Positions 1-5,057 are shown, counted from the stretch's first letter. The stretch is 5,057 nucleotides of DNA from JBBRLG01 sp038231495 (GCA_038231495.1 JBBRLG010000544.1:1-5057); one strand, 5' to 3'. Numbers and translations are program-made. The notes: generated by a model not told the origin, from the sequence alone.

Positions 1-52
1 AGCCGTAAACCATTTATCAGTATGCTCTTACGCATCATCACCGACGCCGGAT

Positions 53-101
53 CGACCCTCGCCAATCTCGACCCTCGCCACGAAAAAGCCGACCCTCGCC
101 A
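53..101. repeat. Three direct copies of CGACCCTCGCCA
   Basis: The 12-mer CGACCCTCGCCA occurs exactly three times, at 53-64, 69-80 and 90-101. The spacers are AATCT-like after its shared edge (4 bases) and then 9 bases, so start-to-start distances are 16 and 21. The distances are unequal and not clean multiples of a helical turn. The array is too short and the units too small for a CRISPR. It may be a short tandem intergenic repeat of the kind scattered through large planctomycete genomes, or a cluster of protein-binding sites. The sequence alone does not choose between these. Confidence 0.75.
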
Positions 102-119
102 AAGTAAAACGGGGTGTCG

Positions 120-153
120 TTCGCGTGCGCCAGTGGACGCTGGCACACGCGAA
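120..153. repeat. Near-perfect 14-bp inverted repeat with 6-base loop
   Basis: Bases 120-133 pair with 140-153 with a single mismatch (C128 opposite A145) around the loop TGGACG (134-139). The inner stem GCCAG/CTGGC and the outer stem TCGCGTG/CACGCGA are both GC-rich, so the RNA or extruded DNA hairpin would be very stable. On the plus strand it is followed by AAAAG, not by T, so it is not a plus-strand terminator. On the minus strand a GTTTTACTTT stretch begins about 10 bases beyond the stem, so it could be a weak terminator for leftward transcription. It could also be one unit of a dispersed palindromic repeat, or an operator. Confidence 0.7.
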
Positions 154-176
154 AAAGCTGCCACCGTCGGTGAATG

Positions 177-211
177 GCTTCCCTCTCACCTCGGGGTAGA
201 GGGCAGGAAGC
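177..211. repeat. Long imperfect hairpin
   Basis: GCTTC (177-181) pairs with GAAGC (207-211). CCTCT (182-186) continues the stem with AGAGG (198-202). After a bulged C187, ACC (188-190) pairs with GGT (195-197) over the loop TCGG (191-194). Bases 203-206 are a bulge on the right arm. About 13 pairs form in all. No T-tract follows on either strand, so it is not an obvious terminator. It lies about 25 bases from the 120-153 inverted repeat, so both may belong to one repetitive intergenic element. No function is assigned. Confidence 0.5.
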
Positions 212-389
212 GTTTCGCTCCCCGAAAGATTTGTCACACCCTGCGTTCGCGGAGAAGCAGTACAGGGTTGAATTCAGCGGTGAGCGCAAAGCGTATGCTA
301 TAGTCTCGATAACTAGTGCAAAACCGGTCCGATCCCCCTGGCATTCGGTCGTCTACAGCCTGAACAGCATCAACAGGTCGGTAGACTCT

Positions 390-395
390 TAAAAT
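390..395 (+). promoter_or_regulatory. Weak -10-like candidate before the gene block
   Basis: TAAAAT at 390-395 differs from the sigma-70 -10 consensus at one base. It would place transcription start near 402, leaving a leader of only about 16 bases before the ATG at 418. No recognisable -35 hexamer lies 16-18 bases upstream, and AT-rich hexamers of this quality arise by chance. It is recorded because the first gene lacks a Shine-Dalgarno sequence, which would be compatible with a very short leader. A competing weak candidate is TTGAAT (268-273) with TATGCT (294-299). Confidence 0.18.
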
Positions 396-417
396 CCAGC
401 GGACGCTCGTTCGACGC

Positions 418-2190
418 ATGAACAACCTTATCGAACTGCTGACGCTCCCTTTGGCTTTCCTGTTGCTGGTCCCGGTCGGTCGGCACTTGCCGTTCGGCCT
501 GCACGCCGCGGGCAGGTGGTTCACCCGGTTGGCCGGACGTCGCTGGTTGGCCGTGCTGCTGGTCGGCCTCGGGGCGACGACCGGCTGCGTTGTGACGACG
601 GCGGTGTACGGCCCGCCGCAGCCGAATTTCCAGGACGAGTACAGCTACCTCTTGATGGCCGACACCTTCGCCCACGGCCGGCTGACGAACCCGCCGCACC
701 CGATGTGGGTTCACTTCGAGACGTTTCAGGTCATTCACCAGCCGACCTACGCCTCGAAATATCCGCCCGCCCAGGGCGTCCTGCTGGCCCTCGGTCAAGT
801 CCTCATCGGCCGGCCGATCGTAGCAGTCTGGCTCAGCATGGGTCTCGCGTGCGCGGCCATTTGTTGGGCGTTGCAAGCCTGGTTCCCGCCGCGCTGGGCC
901 TTGCTCGGCGCGGGCCTCGCTACGATCCGCGTGGTGTTTTCCGGCCACGCGGCCGTGGCCGGTGACATGACGTGGGGCTACTGGGGCTGCGCCTATTTCG
1001 GCGGTGCTTTGTCCGCCTTGGGCGGAGCCTTGTTATACGGCTCCCTCCGTCGCCTGACCCGGCAGCCGCGGACCGTCTACGCCCTCCTGATGGGACTCGG
1101 CGTGGCACTCCTTGCGAACAGCCGACCGTTCGAGGGCTTGCTCGTCAGCCTGCCCGCGGCAGCCGTGCTCCTCGGCTGGATGCTGGGCAAAAACCGACCA
1201 CCTGTGACGCTGACCGCAAGGCGAGTGCTGCTGCCGCTCCTACTCGTGCTCGGTCTGATCGGCGCTGCAATGGCAACGTACAACCATGCGGTGACCGGCA
1301 GCGCGTTGCGAATGCCGTATCAGGTCCACGAGCTGGCCTATTCCCAGTGCCCCCTCTTCCTCTGGCAAGCGGAACGGCCGGAGCCGGAGTATCACCACCC
1401 GATCCTGAAGCTGTTCTGGACGGGTTGGGTCCTGGACCTGTTTCACCTTCACCAATCGTTCCCATTCTGGCTGGCGCTGACGTTCATCAAGTGCCGCCAG
1501 ATGGTGCTGTTTTACCTCGGCGTTTGGCTGATGATTCCGATGTTCGGCTTGTGGCGGGCGCTGCGCGACGCCTGGGTGAAACTGGCCCTTGTCGGCTGCG
1601 GCCTGTTGTTCGGCGGGTTGACGCTGGCTTACTGCTACGCACCCCATTATGCCGCCCCCGCCGCTGTGCTGATCTACCTTTTGGTCGTCGCTTCCCTGCG
1701 ACAGCTGTGGGTGTGGCACCGCAACGGTCGGCGTTTGGGAAGGTCGCTGGTGTGGGGCATCGCCCTTGGCTATCCCGCACTGGCCGCCGTCTCGACGTGG
1801 CTGGAGCCGCCCGTCCCGGCTGACGCCACGCACCTCGTCCGCGCGGGTTACCGGAAAAGCCTGGAACAACAGCCGGGCGATCACCTCGTGCTGGTGCGCT
1901 ACCTGCATCCCCGGGAGCGCGGGTTGGGGCACGAGGATTTGGTCTGGAACGATGCGGACATCGACGGGGCACGGGTCGTGTGGGCCCGCGAAATGGACCC
2001 CGACGAGGACCGCAAGCTGCTGGCATACTACCCCCGGCGGCACGCCTGGTTGCTCGAGGTCGAGGTGGATAAGCATACGTTCCGGCTGACGCCGCACCCG
2101 CTGCGCGACTCGACGAACAGTCTGCCGGCACCGCCGCTGGCGCAGACGACACTCCCCAAAGAACCGGCGGCCGCGCCGACCGGCCCTTGA
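418..2190 (+). CDS. GT-C type membrane glycosyltransferase-like protein
   Basis: This 590-aa polytopic inner-membrane protein probably transfers a sugar from a polyprenyl-phosphate donor on the outer face of the membrane. Hydrophobic segments lie near residues 4-21, 42-62, 118-153, 158-178, 187-208, 219-257, 268-288, 361-379, 386-404, 411-428 and 443-461. The Arg-rich loop 22-42 suggests a cytoplasmic location, which puts loop 63-117 outside. That loop holds an acidic pair, D73-E74 (in NFQDEYSYLLMADTF), where GT-C enzymes such as ArnT and protein mannosyltransferases keep their catalytic or metal-binding acid. Other conserved-looking stretches are YASKYPPAQG (111-120), YWGCAYFGGALSALGGAL (188-205) and NSRPFEG (234-240). 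Residues about 463-565 form a soluble domain with HLVLVRYL (489-496) and WNDADIDGARVVWAREM (510-526), followed by a Pro/Ala-rich tail. I recall similar unnamed proteins in Acidobacteria and Planctomycetes. An in-frame stop at 382-384 with no intervening start codon fixes ATG 418 as the earliest start. No ribosome-binding site is visible. Substrate and acceptor are unknown. Confidence 0.82.
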   Translation: MNNLIELLTLPLAFLLLVPVGRHLPFGLHAAGRWFTRLAGRRWLAVLLVGLGATTGCVVTTAVYGPPQPNFQDEYSYLLMADTFAHGRLTNPPHPMWVHFETFQVIHQPTYASKYPPAQGVLLALGQVLIGRPIVAVWLSMGLACAAICWALQAWFPPRWALLGAGLATIRVVFSGHAAVAGDMTWGYWGCAYFGGALSALGGALLYGSLRRLTRQPRTVYALLMGLGVALLANSRPFEGLLVSLPAAAVLLGWMLGKNRPPVTLTARRVLLPLLLVLGLIGAAMATYNHAVTGSALRMPYQVHELAYSQCPLFLWQAERPEPEYHHPILKLFWTGWVLDLFHLHQSFPFWLALTFIKCRQMVLFYLGVWLMIPMFGLWRALRDAWVKLALVGCGLLFGGLTLAYCYAPHYAAPAAVLIYLLVVASLRQLWVWHRNGRRLGRSLVWGIALGYPALAAVSTWLEPPVPADATHLVRAGYRKSLEQQPGDHLVLVRYLHPRERGLGHEDLVWNDADIDGARVVWAREMDPDEDRKLLAYYPRRHAWLLEVEVDKHTFRLTPHPLRDSTNSLPAPPLAQTTLPKEPAAAPTGP

Positions 2191-2211
2191 CCTCGGTAAT
2201 GGAAACTTGCC

Positions 2212-2958
2212 ATGCAAACCTGTGAAATCCTGGCCGGTGCCAACGCCACCAACGTCGTGGCCTCGTGGGACGACGCCCACCGTTACACGCCGGCCCCGCG
2301 CCACCGCCGCCGGCTCATCCGGAACATGCTGGCCGGCCTCGACTTCGCCGACTGCCTCGACGCCGGCTGTGCGCAGCCGTTCCTGTTGCAGTCCATTGTC
2401 GAGCGCTTCGGCGTTAAAGGCTTCGGCTGCGACATCGCCGACCAGGTCATGGCCCAGAACCAGCAGGCGCTACCCGGTGCCACCTTCCAGGTCGTGGACC
2501 TGATCCGCGAAACCTGGCCGGGCGACCGCCAATTCGATCTGGTCGTCTGCTCCGAAGTACTCGAACACCTCGGCGACTGGCAAGCCGCCGTCGCGAACCT
2601 GGTGCGCATGGCCCGCAAGGACCTGCTCATCACCGTGCCGAGCGGCCCGATCCGCGCCATGGACCAGATGGTCGGCCACCTGCAACACTTCCGGGGGCCA
2701 GAGTTGTGTGCCGCCCTGGAAGCGCAGGGCTGCGAAGTCCAGCAGGTCCGCTTCTGGGGCTACCCGATGCACACGTTGTACAAGTCGTCGATCAGTGCCC
2801 TGTCGCCCGCCCAGGTCTACACCGCCTTCTCCGGCGGCGAGCGTTACGGCCCCGTCAAGAAGTTGCTGTCGCACTTGCTGTACGGCCTGTTTTTCGTCAA
2901 CGACCTGTTCGACTCCGGTTACCAGTTGTTCGTCCATGCCAAGCCGCCCGTCAAGTAG
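2212..2958 (+). CDS. Class I SAM-dependent methyltransferase
   Basis: This 248-aa soluble protein has a Rossmann-type methyltransferase core. Motif I is CLDAGCAQPF (48-57), in which the usual third glycine of DxGxG is replaced (A54). GCDIA (72-76) carries the acidic D74 expected to bind the SAM ribose. The post-I region is QVVDL (93-97), and FDLVVCSEVLEHL (108-120) is motif II with the EVLEHL signature of Methyltransf_11/23 members. LLITVPSG (138-145) is the next strand. GHLQHF (155-160) matches the H-x-x-H-F/Y feature common in methyltransferases of polysaccharide and lipid clusters. The C-terminal about 60 residues, including aromatic-rich LLYGLFFVNDLF (222-233), may form a lid or membrane-contact surface. 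The gene starts 21 bases after the upstream stop, with only a weak GGAAA (2201-2205) as ribosome-binding site. The methyl acceptor is unknown. Context suggests a sugar, glycan or lipid-linked intermediate. Confidence 0.88.
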   Translation: MQTCEILAGANATNVVASWDDAHRYTPAPRHRRRLIRNMLAGLDFADCLDAGCAQPFLLQSIVERFGVKGFGCDIADQVMAQNQQALPGATFQVVDLIRETWPGDRQFDLVVCSEVLEHLGDWQAAVANLVRMARKDLLITVPSGPIRAMDQMVGHLQHFRGPELCAALEAQGCEVQQVRFWGYPMHTLYKSSISALSPAQVYTAFSGGERYGPVKKLLSHLLYGLFFVNDLFDSGYQLFVHAKPPVK

Positions 2959-2960
2959 CG

Positions 2961-2967
2961 AGGGGAG
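2961..2967 (+). promoter_or_regulatory. Strong ribosome-binding site of the GT2 gene
   Basis: AGGGGAG ends six bases before ATG 2974, a near-ideal Shine-Dalgarno position. It fixes the start of the family 2 glycosyltransferase. It contrasts with the first gene, which has none, and with the second, which has only a weak one, so the GT2 protein may be translated more efficiently than its upstream neighbours. Confidence 0.7.
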
Positions 2968-2973
2968 TCAACC

Positions 2974-4197
2974 ATGATCGCGGAAGCTACACTCGAATCG
3001 CCCCCAGTCAACGGCAGCGCACCGGTTGCCCCTTCGCAAATGGCCGCGCGGCCGAAACTCACCATCGTCGTGCCGTGCCTCAACGAACAGTCGGTCATCG
3101 GCGAGTTCGTCGATTGGTGCCACGAGGGGCTACGCGCCGCGGGCGTCACCGGCCAAATTTTGATTGTGGACAGCTCGACCGACCGCTCGGCGGACATCGC
3201 GAGGGAGCACGGTGCCGAGGTGCTGAGCGTCCCGCGGCGCGGCCTGGGCCGGGCCTACATCGACGCGCTGCCCCACGTGCGCGGCGACTACGTGCTGATG
3301 GGCGATTGCGACCTGACCTACGATTTCCGCGAACTACGGCCGTTTTTGGAAAAGCTGGACGCGGGCAACGAGTTCGTGATGGGCAGCCGCTTCAAAGGCT
3401 ACATCGAACCGGCCGCCATGCCGGGACTGCACCGTTACTTCGGCACGCCGGTGACGACGTTCATCCTCAATTCCATCTACGGCAGTCGCTTTTCGGACAT
3501 CCATTGCGGCATGAGGGCCTTGACGCGCGACGCGCTGGGTCGCCTCCAACTCCAGTCGCAATCCTGGGAATACGCCTCGGAAATGGTGCTAAAGGCGTCG
3601 CGCCTCCGGCTGCGCACCGCGGAGGTGCCCGTCCGTTTTTACAAGGACCGCGAAGGCCGGGTGAGTCATCACAAGCGTTCGGGCTGGCTGTCGCCGTGGC
3701 TGGCGGGTTGGATCAACCTCAAGGCGATGTTCCTGTACGCCGCCGACTTCTTCCTGCTCAAGCCTGGCGTGGTGTTGTTTGTCCTGGGCCTGCTGTTGGC
3801 GACCAGTCTGCTGGGCGGGCAGTACTTCGTGGGACCAATCGGCCTGAATCTGCACTCGATGCTCCTGGGCGTGACGCTGGCGACGCTTGGCTGCGGGGCC
3901 GTGCAGATGGGCATCCTGGCCCGCACTTACTACAACTTCGATCCCGCATGGCGGCGGCGCGTGGCGCGCTGGTGGTCTTACGATCGTGGCGTGCTGTCCG
4001 CCGGAGCCATTGCCGGCGTGGGCTTCGTACTCGACGCCGCGGCGCTGTGGCAATGGATCCACGACGGCCTGCTTTTGCACGAAATTTCGTACACCGGCGT
4101 CTTCGGCCTGCTGCTGTTGATGCTGGGTTTCCAGACGTTCACGTTCACGCTGTTTTTGCAAATCATCCATCTCGGCCACGAAAGGCAGACCCCATGA
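2974..4197 (+). CDS. Family 2 glycosyltransferase, polyprenyl-phosphate sugar synthase type
   Basis: This 407-aa protein has a GT-A catalytic domain (about 27-235) and a C-terminal membrane domain. It likely moves a sugar from a nucleotide donor to a polyprenyl phosphate on the cytoplasmic face, as DPM1 and GtrB-like enzymes do. Visible motifs, in order, are TIVVPCLNE (30-38), IVDSSTDRS (64-72, usually D-N/D-G/S-STD), GRAYIDAL (92-99), the metal-binding DxD region GDCDLTYD (110-117, where most relatives have DAD), GSRF (137-140), DIHCGMRAL (175-183), WEYASEM (198-204) and EVPVRFYKDREGRVSHH (217-233). Membrane segments lie near 264-287, 293-316, 340-361 and 374-399. The first 26 residues are a Pro/Ala-rich extension before the catalytic fold. 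The start is fixed by a strong AGGGGAG, 15 bases after the upstream gene. The stop overlaps the next start (ATGA), implying translational coupling. The sugar cannot be deduced. Confidence 0.9.
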   Translation: MIAEATLESPPVNGSAPVAPSQMAARPKLTIVVPCLNEQSVIGEFVDWCHEGLRAAGVTGQILIVDSSTDRSADIAREHGAEVLSVPRRGLGRAYIDALPHVRGDYVLMGDCDLTYDFRELRPFLEKLDAGNEFVMGSRFKGYIEPAAMPGLHRYFGTPVTTFILNSIYGSRFSDIHCGMRALTRDALGRLQLQSQSWEYASEMVLKASRLRLRTAEVPVRFYKDREGRVSHHKRSGWLSPWLAGWINLKAMFLYAADFFLLKPGVVLFVLGLLLATSLLGGQYFVGPIGLNLHSMLLGVTLATLGCGAVQMGILARTYYNFDPAWRRRVARWWSYDRGVLSAGAIAGVGFVLDAAALWQWIHDGLLLHEISYTGVFGLLLLMLGFQTFTFTLFLQIIHLGHERQTP

Positions 4198-4823
4198 CGA
4201 CGACCGCGACGGCCGCGCCCCCACGCACCGAATCCTACGGCGAAGCGGGCCTGACGTTCGTGGACCGCTTCGGCGTCTACTTGTCGAAGCGCGCCATCCT
4301 GCGCCGGTTGCCGTGCCGCGAGGGGCTGTCCGTGCTCGACCTGGGTTGCGGCTACCGCGCCACGCTGTTGCGCGCCCTGGCACCGCACCTCGCATCCGGG
4401 GTAGGTATCGACGTTCGTGTCGCGCCGGAAGCCCGTGAGGACGACAAGCTGTCGTTCCATGAAGCCGCCATCGAGGACGCCCTTCCCGAATTGGAGGCCG
4501 ACTGTTTCGACCTGGTGTTGTTCATCTCGGTGCTCGAACACCTGGGGGACCCGTTGCCCGTTCTCGAACAGTGCCGACGGGTGCTGCGGCCGGGAGGGAC
4601 GCTGCTGGTCAACGTGCCGACCTGGCGCGGCAAGGGCTTCCTGGAGTTCTCGGCGTTTCGCCTTGGGACAAGCCCGGCCCTGGAGATGGACGACCACAAG
4701 ATGTACTACGACAAGCGGGATCTGTGGCCGCTCCTGGTCCGTGCCGGGTTCAAGCCGAGCCGCATCAAGCTCGCGTATCACAAGTTCGGCCTGAACCTCT
4801 TCGGGTCGGCGGCAAAGTCGTAG
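4194..4823 (+). CDS. Class I SAM-dependent methyltransferase, Methyltransf_11-like
   Basis: This 209-aa cytoplasmic methyltransferase has a textbook motif I, VLDLGCG (47-53). It also has GVGIDV (69-74) with the ribose-binding acid D73, a post-I acidic region near 86-94, FDLVLFISVLEHL (105-117), and LRPGGTLLVNVPTW (131-144). The last is the strand-turn-strand typical of Methyltransf_11. A C-terminal DHKMYYDKRDLWPLLVRAGF (167-186) is the H/Y-rich segment that usually shapes the acceptor pocket. ATG 4194 is chosen although the frame stays open far upstream. It overlaps the GT2 stop as ATGA, the protein begins a normal N-terminus there, and the upstream part of the frame is a shadow of the GT2 and first methyltransferase genes. 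Its sequence differs from the methyltransferase at 2212-2958, so this is not a recent duplication. It probably acts on the same glycan or lipid intermediate as its neighbours. The acceptor is unknown. Confidence 0.88.
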   Translation: MTTTATAAPPRTESYGEAGLTFVDRFGVYLSKRAILRRLPCREGLSVLDLGCGYRATLLRALAPHLASGVGIDVRVAPEAREDDKLSFHEAAIEDALPELEADCFDLVLFISVLEHLGDPLPVLEQCRRVLRPGGTLLVNVPTWRGKGFLEFSAFRLGTSPALEMDDHKMYYDKRDLWPLLVRAGFKPSRIKLAYHKFGLNLFGSAAKS

Positions 4824-4882
4824 GTCCAGAGCTAACCGGCGCTGTGGGTCTTGGTATGGGATCAAGGGGATCCTTTTGGAGT

Positions 4883-4915
4883 GCGGCGTCTCGACGCTGC
4901 TTTCTTTTTTTCTTT
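4883..4915 (+). terminator. Rho-independent terminator of the four-gene block
   Basis: GCGGCGT (4883-4889) pairs with ACGCTGC (4894-4900), with one G-T wobble, around the loop CTCG (4890-4893). TTTCTTTTTTTCTTT (4901-4915) follows at once. A seven-pair GC-rich stem directly joined to a T-tract is a classic intrinsic terminator. It lies 60 bases after the last stop codon and has the orientation expected to end the operon transcript. Confidence 0.85.
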
Positions 4916-4936
4916 CGCGAGGCCAGCTGCTGTTTC

Positions 4937-4968
4937 AAAGAAAGAAAGCGATCGTAGCCGCAAGCGGC
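4937..4968 (-). terminator. Possible minus-strand terminator facing the operon
   Basis: Read on the minus strand, GCCG/CGGC (arms 4957-4960 and 4965-4968, loop CTTG) is followed after seven bases by GCTTTCTTTCTTTG (complement of 4936-4949). The stem is short and the T-tract does not start immediately, so it would be weak. If real, it would end a leftward gene lying beyond the right edge of the window and form a convergent terminator pair with 4883-4915. Confidence 0.35.
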
Positions 4969-5014
4969 GCGCTAGGGGGGTTCGTCGCGGGGTGCGCCAC
5001 CAACCCAGCCGCGT

Positions 5015-5039
5015 GCGGCTTCGACGCCGCGTTCTTTTA
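5015..5039 (+). terminator. Second terminator-like unit, diverged copy of the first
   Basis: GCGGC (5015-5019) pairs with GCCGC (5026-5030) over the loop TTCGAC, and GTTCTTTTA (5031-5039) follows. The block starting at 5013 aligns with the block starting at 4881: GTGCGGC, then TCGACGC, then TTCTTTT, with a two-base deletion and a few changes. The five-pair stem competes with AGCCG/CGGCT (5007-5011 with 5016-5020), which uses the same bases. It could be a back-up terminator or merely a repeat copy. Confidence 0.4.
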
Positions 5040-5057
5040 TTAATTAGCCAGGCCCCC

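Larger units (their letters stand above)
1..417. other. Non-coding left flank with repeats and hairpins
   Basis: No convincing gene lies in these 417 bases. The short open frames here overlap one another on both strands, run straight through inverted repeats, and give arginine/proline/serine-rich proteins without domain character. What can be seen is a triple direct repeat (53-101), a strong inverted repeat (120-153) and a second hairpin (177-211). The 9-base word CGAAAAAGC also occurs at both 81-89 and 150-158, and a small TTTCG/CGAAA hairpin lies at 213-227. The part nearest the first gene (about 280-417) is less structured and is the likely promoter and leader. A TTGAAT at 268-273 is followed by TATGCT at 294-299, but the 20-base spacing is poor for a sigma-70 promoter. 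The left edge may cut through a longer repeat element or the end of an unseen upstream gene. Confidence 0.7.
4824..5057. other. Non-coding right flank with terminators and GC palindromes
   Basis: No gene is supported between the last stop codon and the window edge. The stretch holds the plus-strand terminator at 4883-4915, a possible minus-strand terminator facing it (4937-4968), and a terminator-like unit at 5015-5039. Two related 12-base palindromes occur, GCCGCAAGCGGC (4957-4968) and GCCGCGTGCGGC (5009-5020 inclusive of shared edge bases), plus a small GGTG-CGC-CACC hairpin (4991-5001). The dense short palindromes look like dispersed intergenic repeats of a large genome. Confidence 0.65.

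Noticed and set aside
53..101. CRISPR array
   Set aside because: The units are 12 bases with spacers of 4 and 9 bases, far from CRISPR dimensions, and no cas genes are nearby.
22..303. Small plus-strand gene of 93 codons in the left flank
   Set aside because: It runs through direct and inverted repeats, has no ribosome-binding site, and overlaps minus-strand frames of equal quality.
972..1823. Plus-strand 283-codon frame inside the GT-C gene
   Set aside because: It is Arg/Pro/Ala-rich in an alternative frame, with no motifs, and is fully contained in a recognisable gene.
1240..2304. Minus-strand 354-codon open frame antisense to the GT-C gene
   Set aside because: Its translation is Arg/Gln/Gly-rich with no recognisable motif, and it lies opposite a well-supported membrane protein gene. 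It is a codon-bias shadow.
2706..4193. Open plus-strand frame of nearly 500 codons running into the second methyltransferase
   Set aside because: This upstream part overlaps the end of the first methyltransferase and the whole GT2 gene in another frame. It gives an Arg/Pro-rich sequence without domains. It is open only because the DNA is GC-rich. The real gene starts at 4194.
418..4823. Defence, toxin-antitoxin or mobile element system
   Set aside because: All four genes have recognisable glycan-related or methyltransferase signatures. The methyltransferases lack DNA-methylase motifs, and there is no nuclease, recombinase or transposase.
3978..4865. Minus-strand 295-codon open frame antisense to the GT2 and the second methyltransferase
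   Set aside because: It has no domain character and spans two convincing genes and the operon end. It is a shadow.

Overview
The window is a GC-rich bacterial chromosomal segment. It carries one compact block of four plus-strand genes (418-4823) between two non-coding, hairpin-rich flanks. The encoded proteins resemble families I associate with Planctomycetes (Gemmata/Pirellula relatives) and Acidobacteria. The repeat-rich GC palindromes in the flanks fit a planctomycete, but this assignment rests on recall and resemblance, not on a marker gene. There are no tRNA or rRNA genes, CRISPR arrays, transposases or phage genes.

Left flank (1-417): no credible gene. It holds three copies of a 12-base direct repeat (53-101), a strong near-perfect inverted repeat (120-153), a second hairpin (177-211), and a weak -10-like candidate just before the first gene.

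Gene block: (1) 418-2190, a 590-aa polytopic membrane protein of GT-C glycosyltransferase type with a C-terminal soluble domain. (2) 2212-2958, a 248-aa class I SAM-dependent methyltransferase. (3) 2974-4197, a 407-aa family 2 glycosyltransferase of the polyprenyl-phosphate sugar synthase (DPM1/GtrB-like) type, with about four C-terminal membrane segments. (4) 4194-4823, a 209-aa second class I methyltransferase. Gaps are 21 and 15 bases, then a 4-base ATGA overlap, so the four genes very probably form one transcript. A clear Rho-independent terminator (4883-4915) closes it.

Right flank (4824-5057): no gene. Besides the terminator it holds a facing hairpin/T-tract for the minus strand, a second terminator-like unit that looks like a diverged copy of the first, and small GC palindromes.

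Working model (inference): the family 2 enzyme charges a polyprenyl phosphate with a sugar on the cytoplasmic face. The GT-C protein uses that lipid-linked sugar as donor on the outer face of the membrane. The two methyltransferases decorate the sugar, glycan or lipid intermediate. The acceptor and sugar cannot be read from the sequence. This looks like an ordinary but largely uncharacterised cell-surface glycan or protein glycosylation module. I see no evidence of a defence system, mobile element or radically new machinery.
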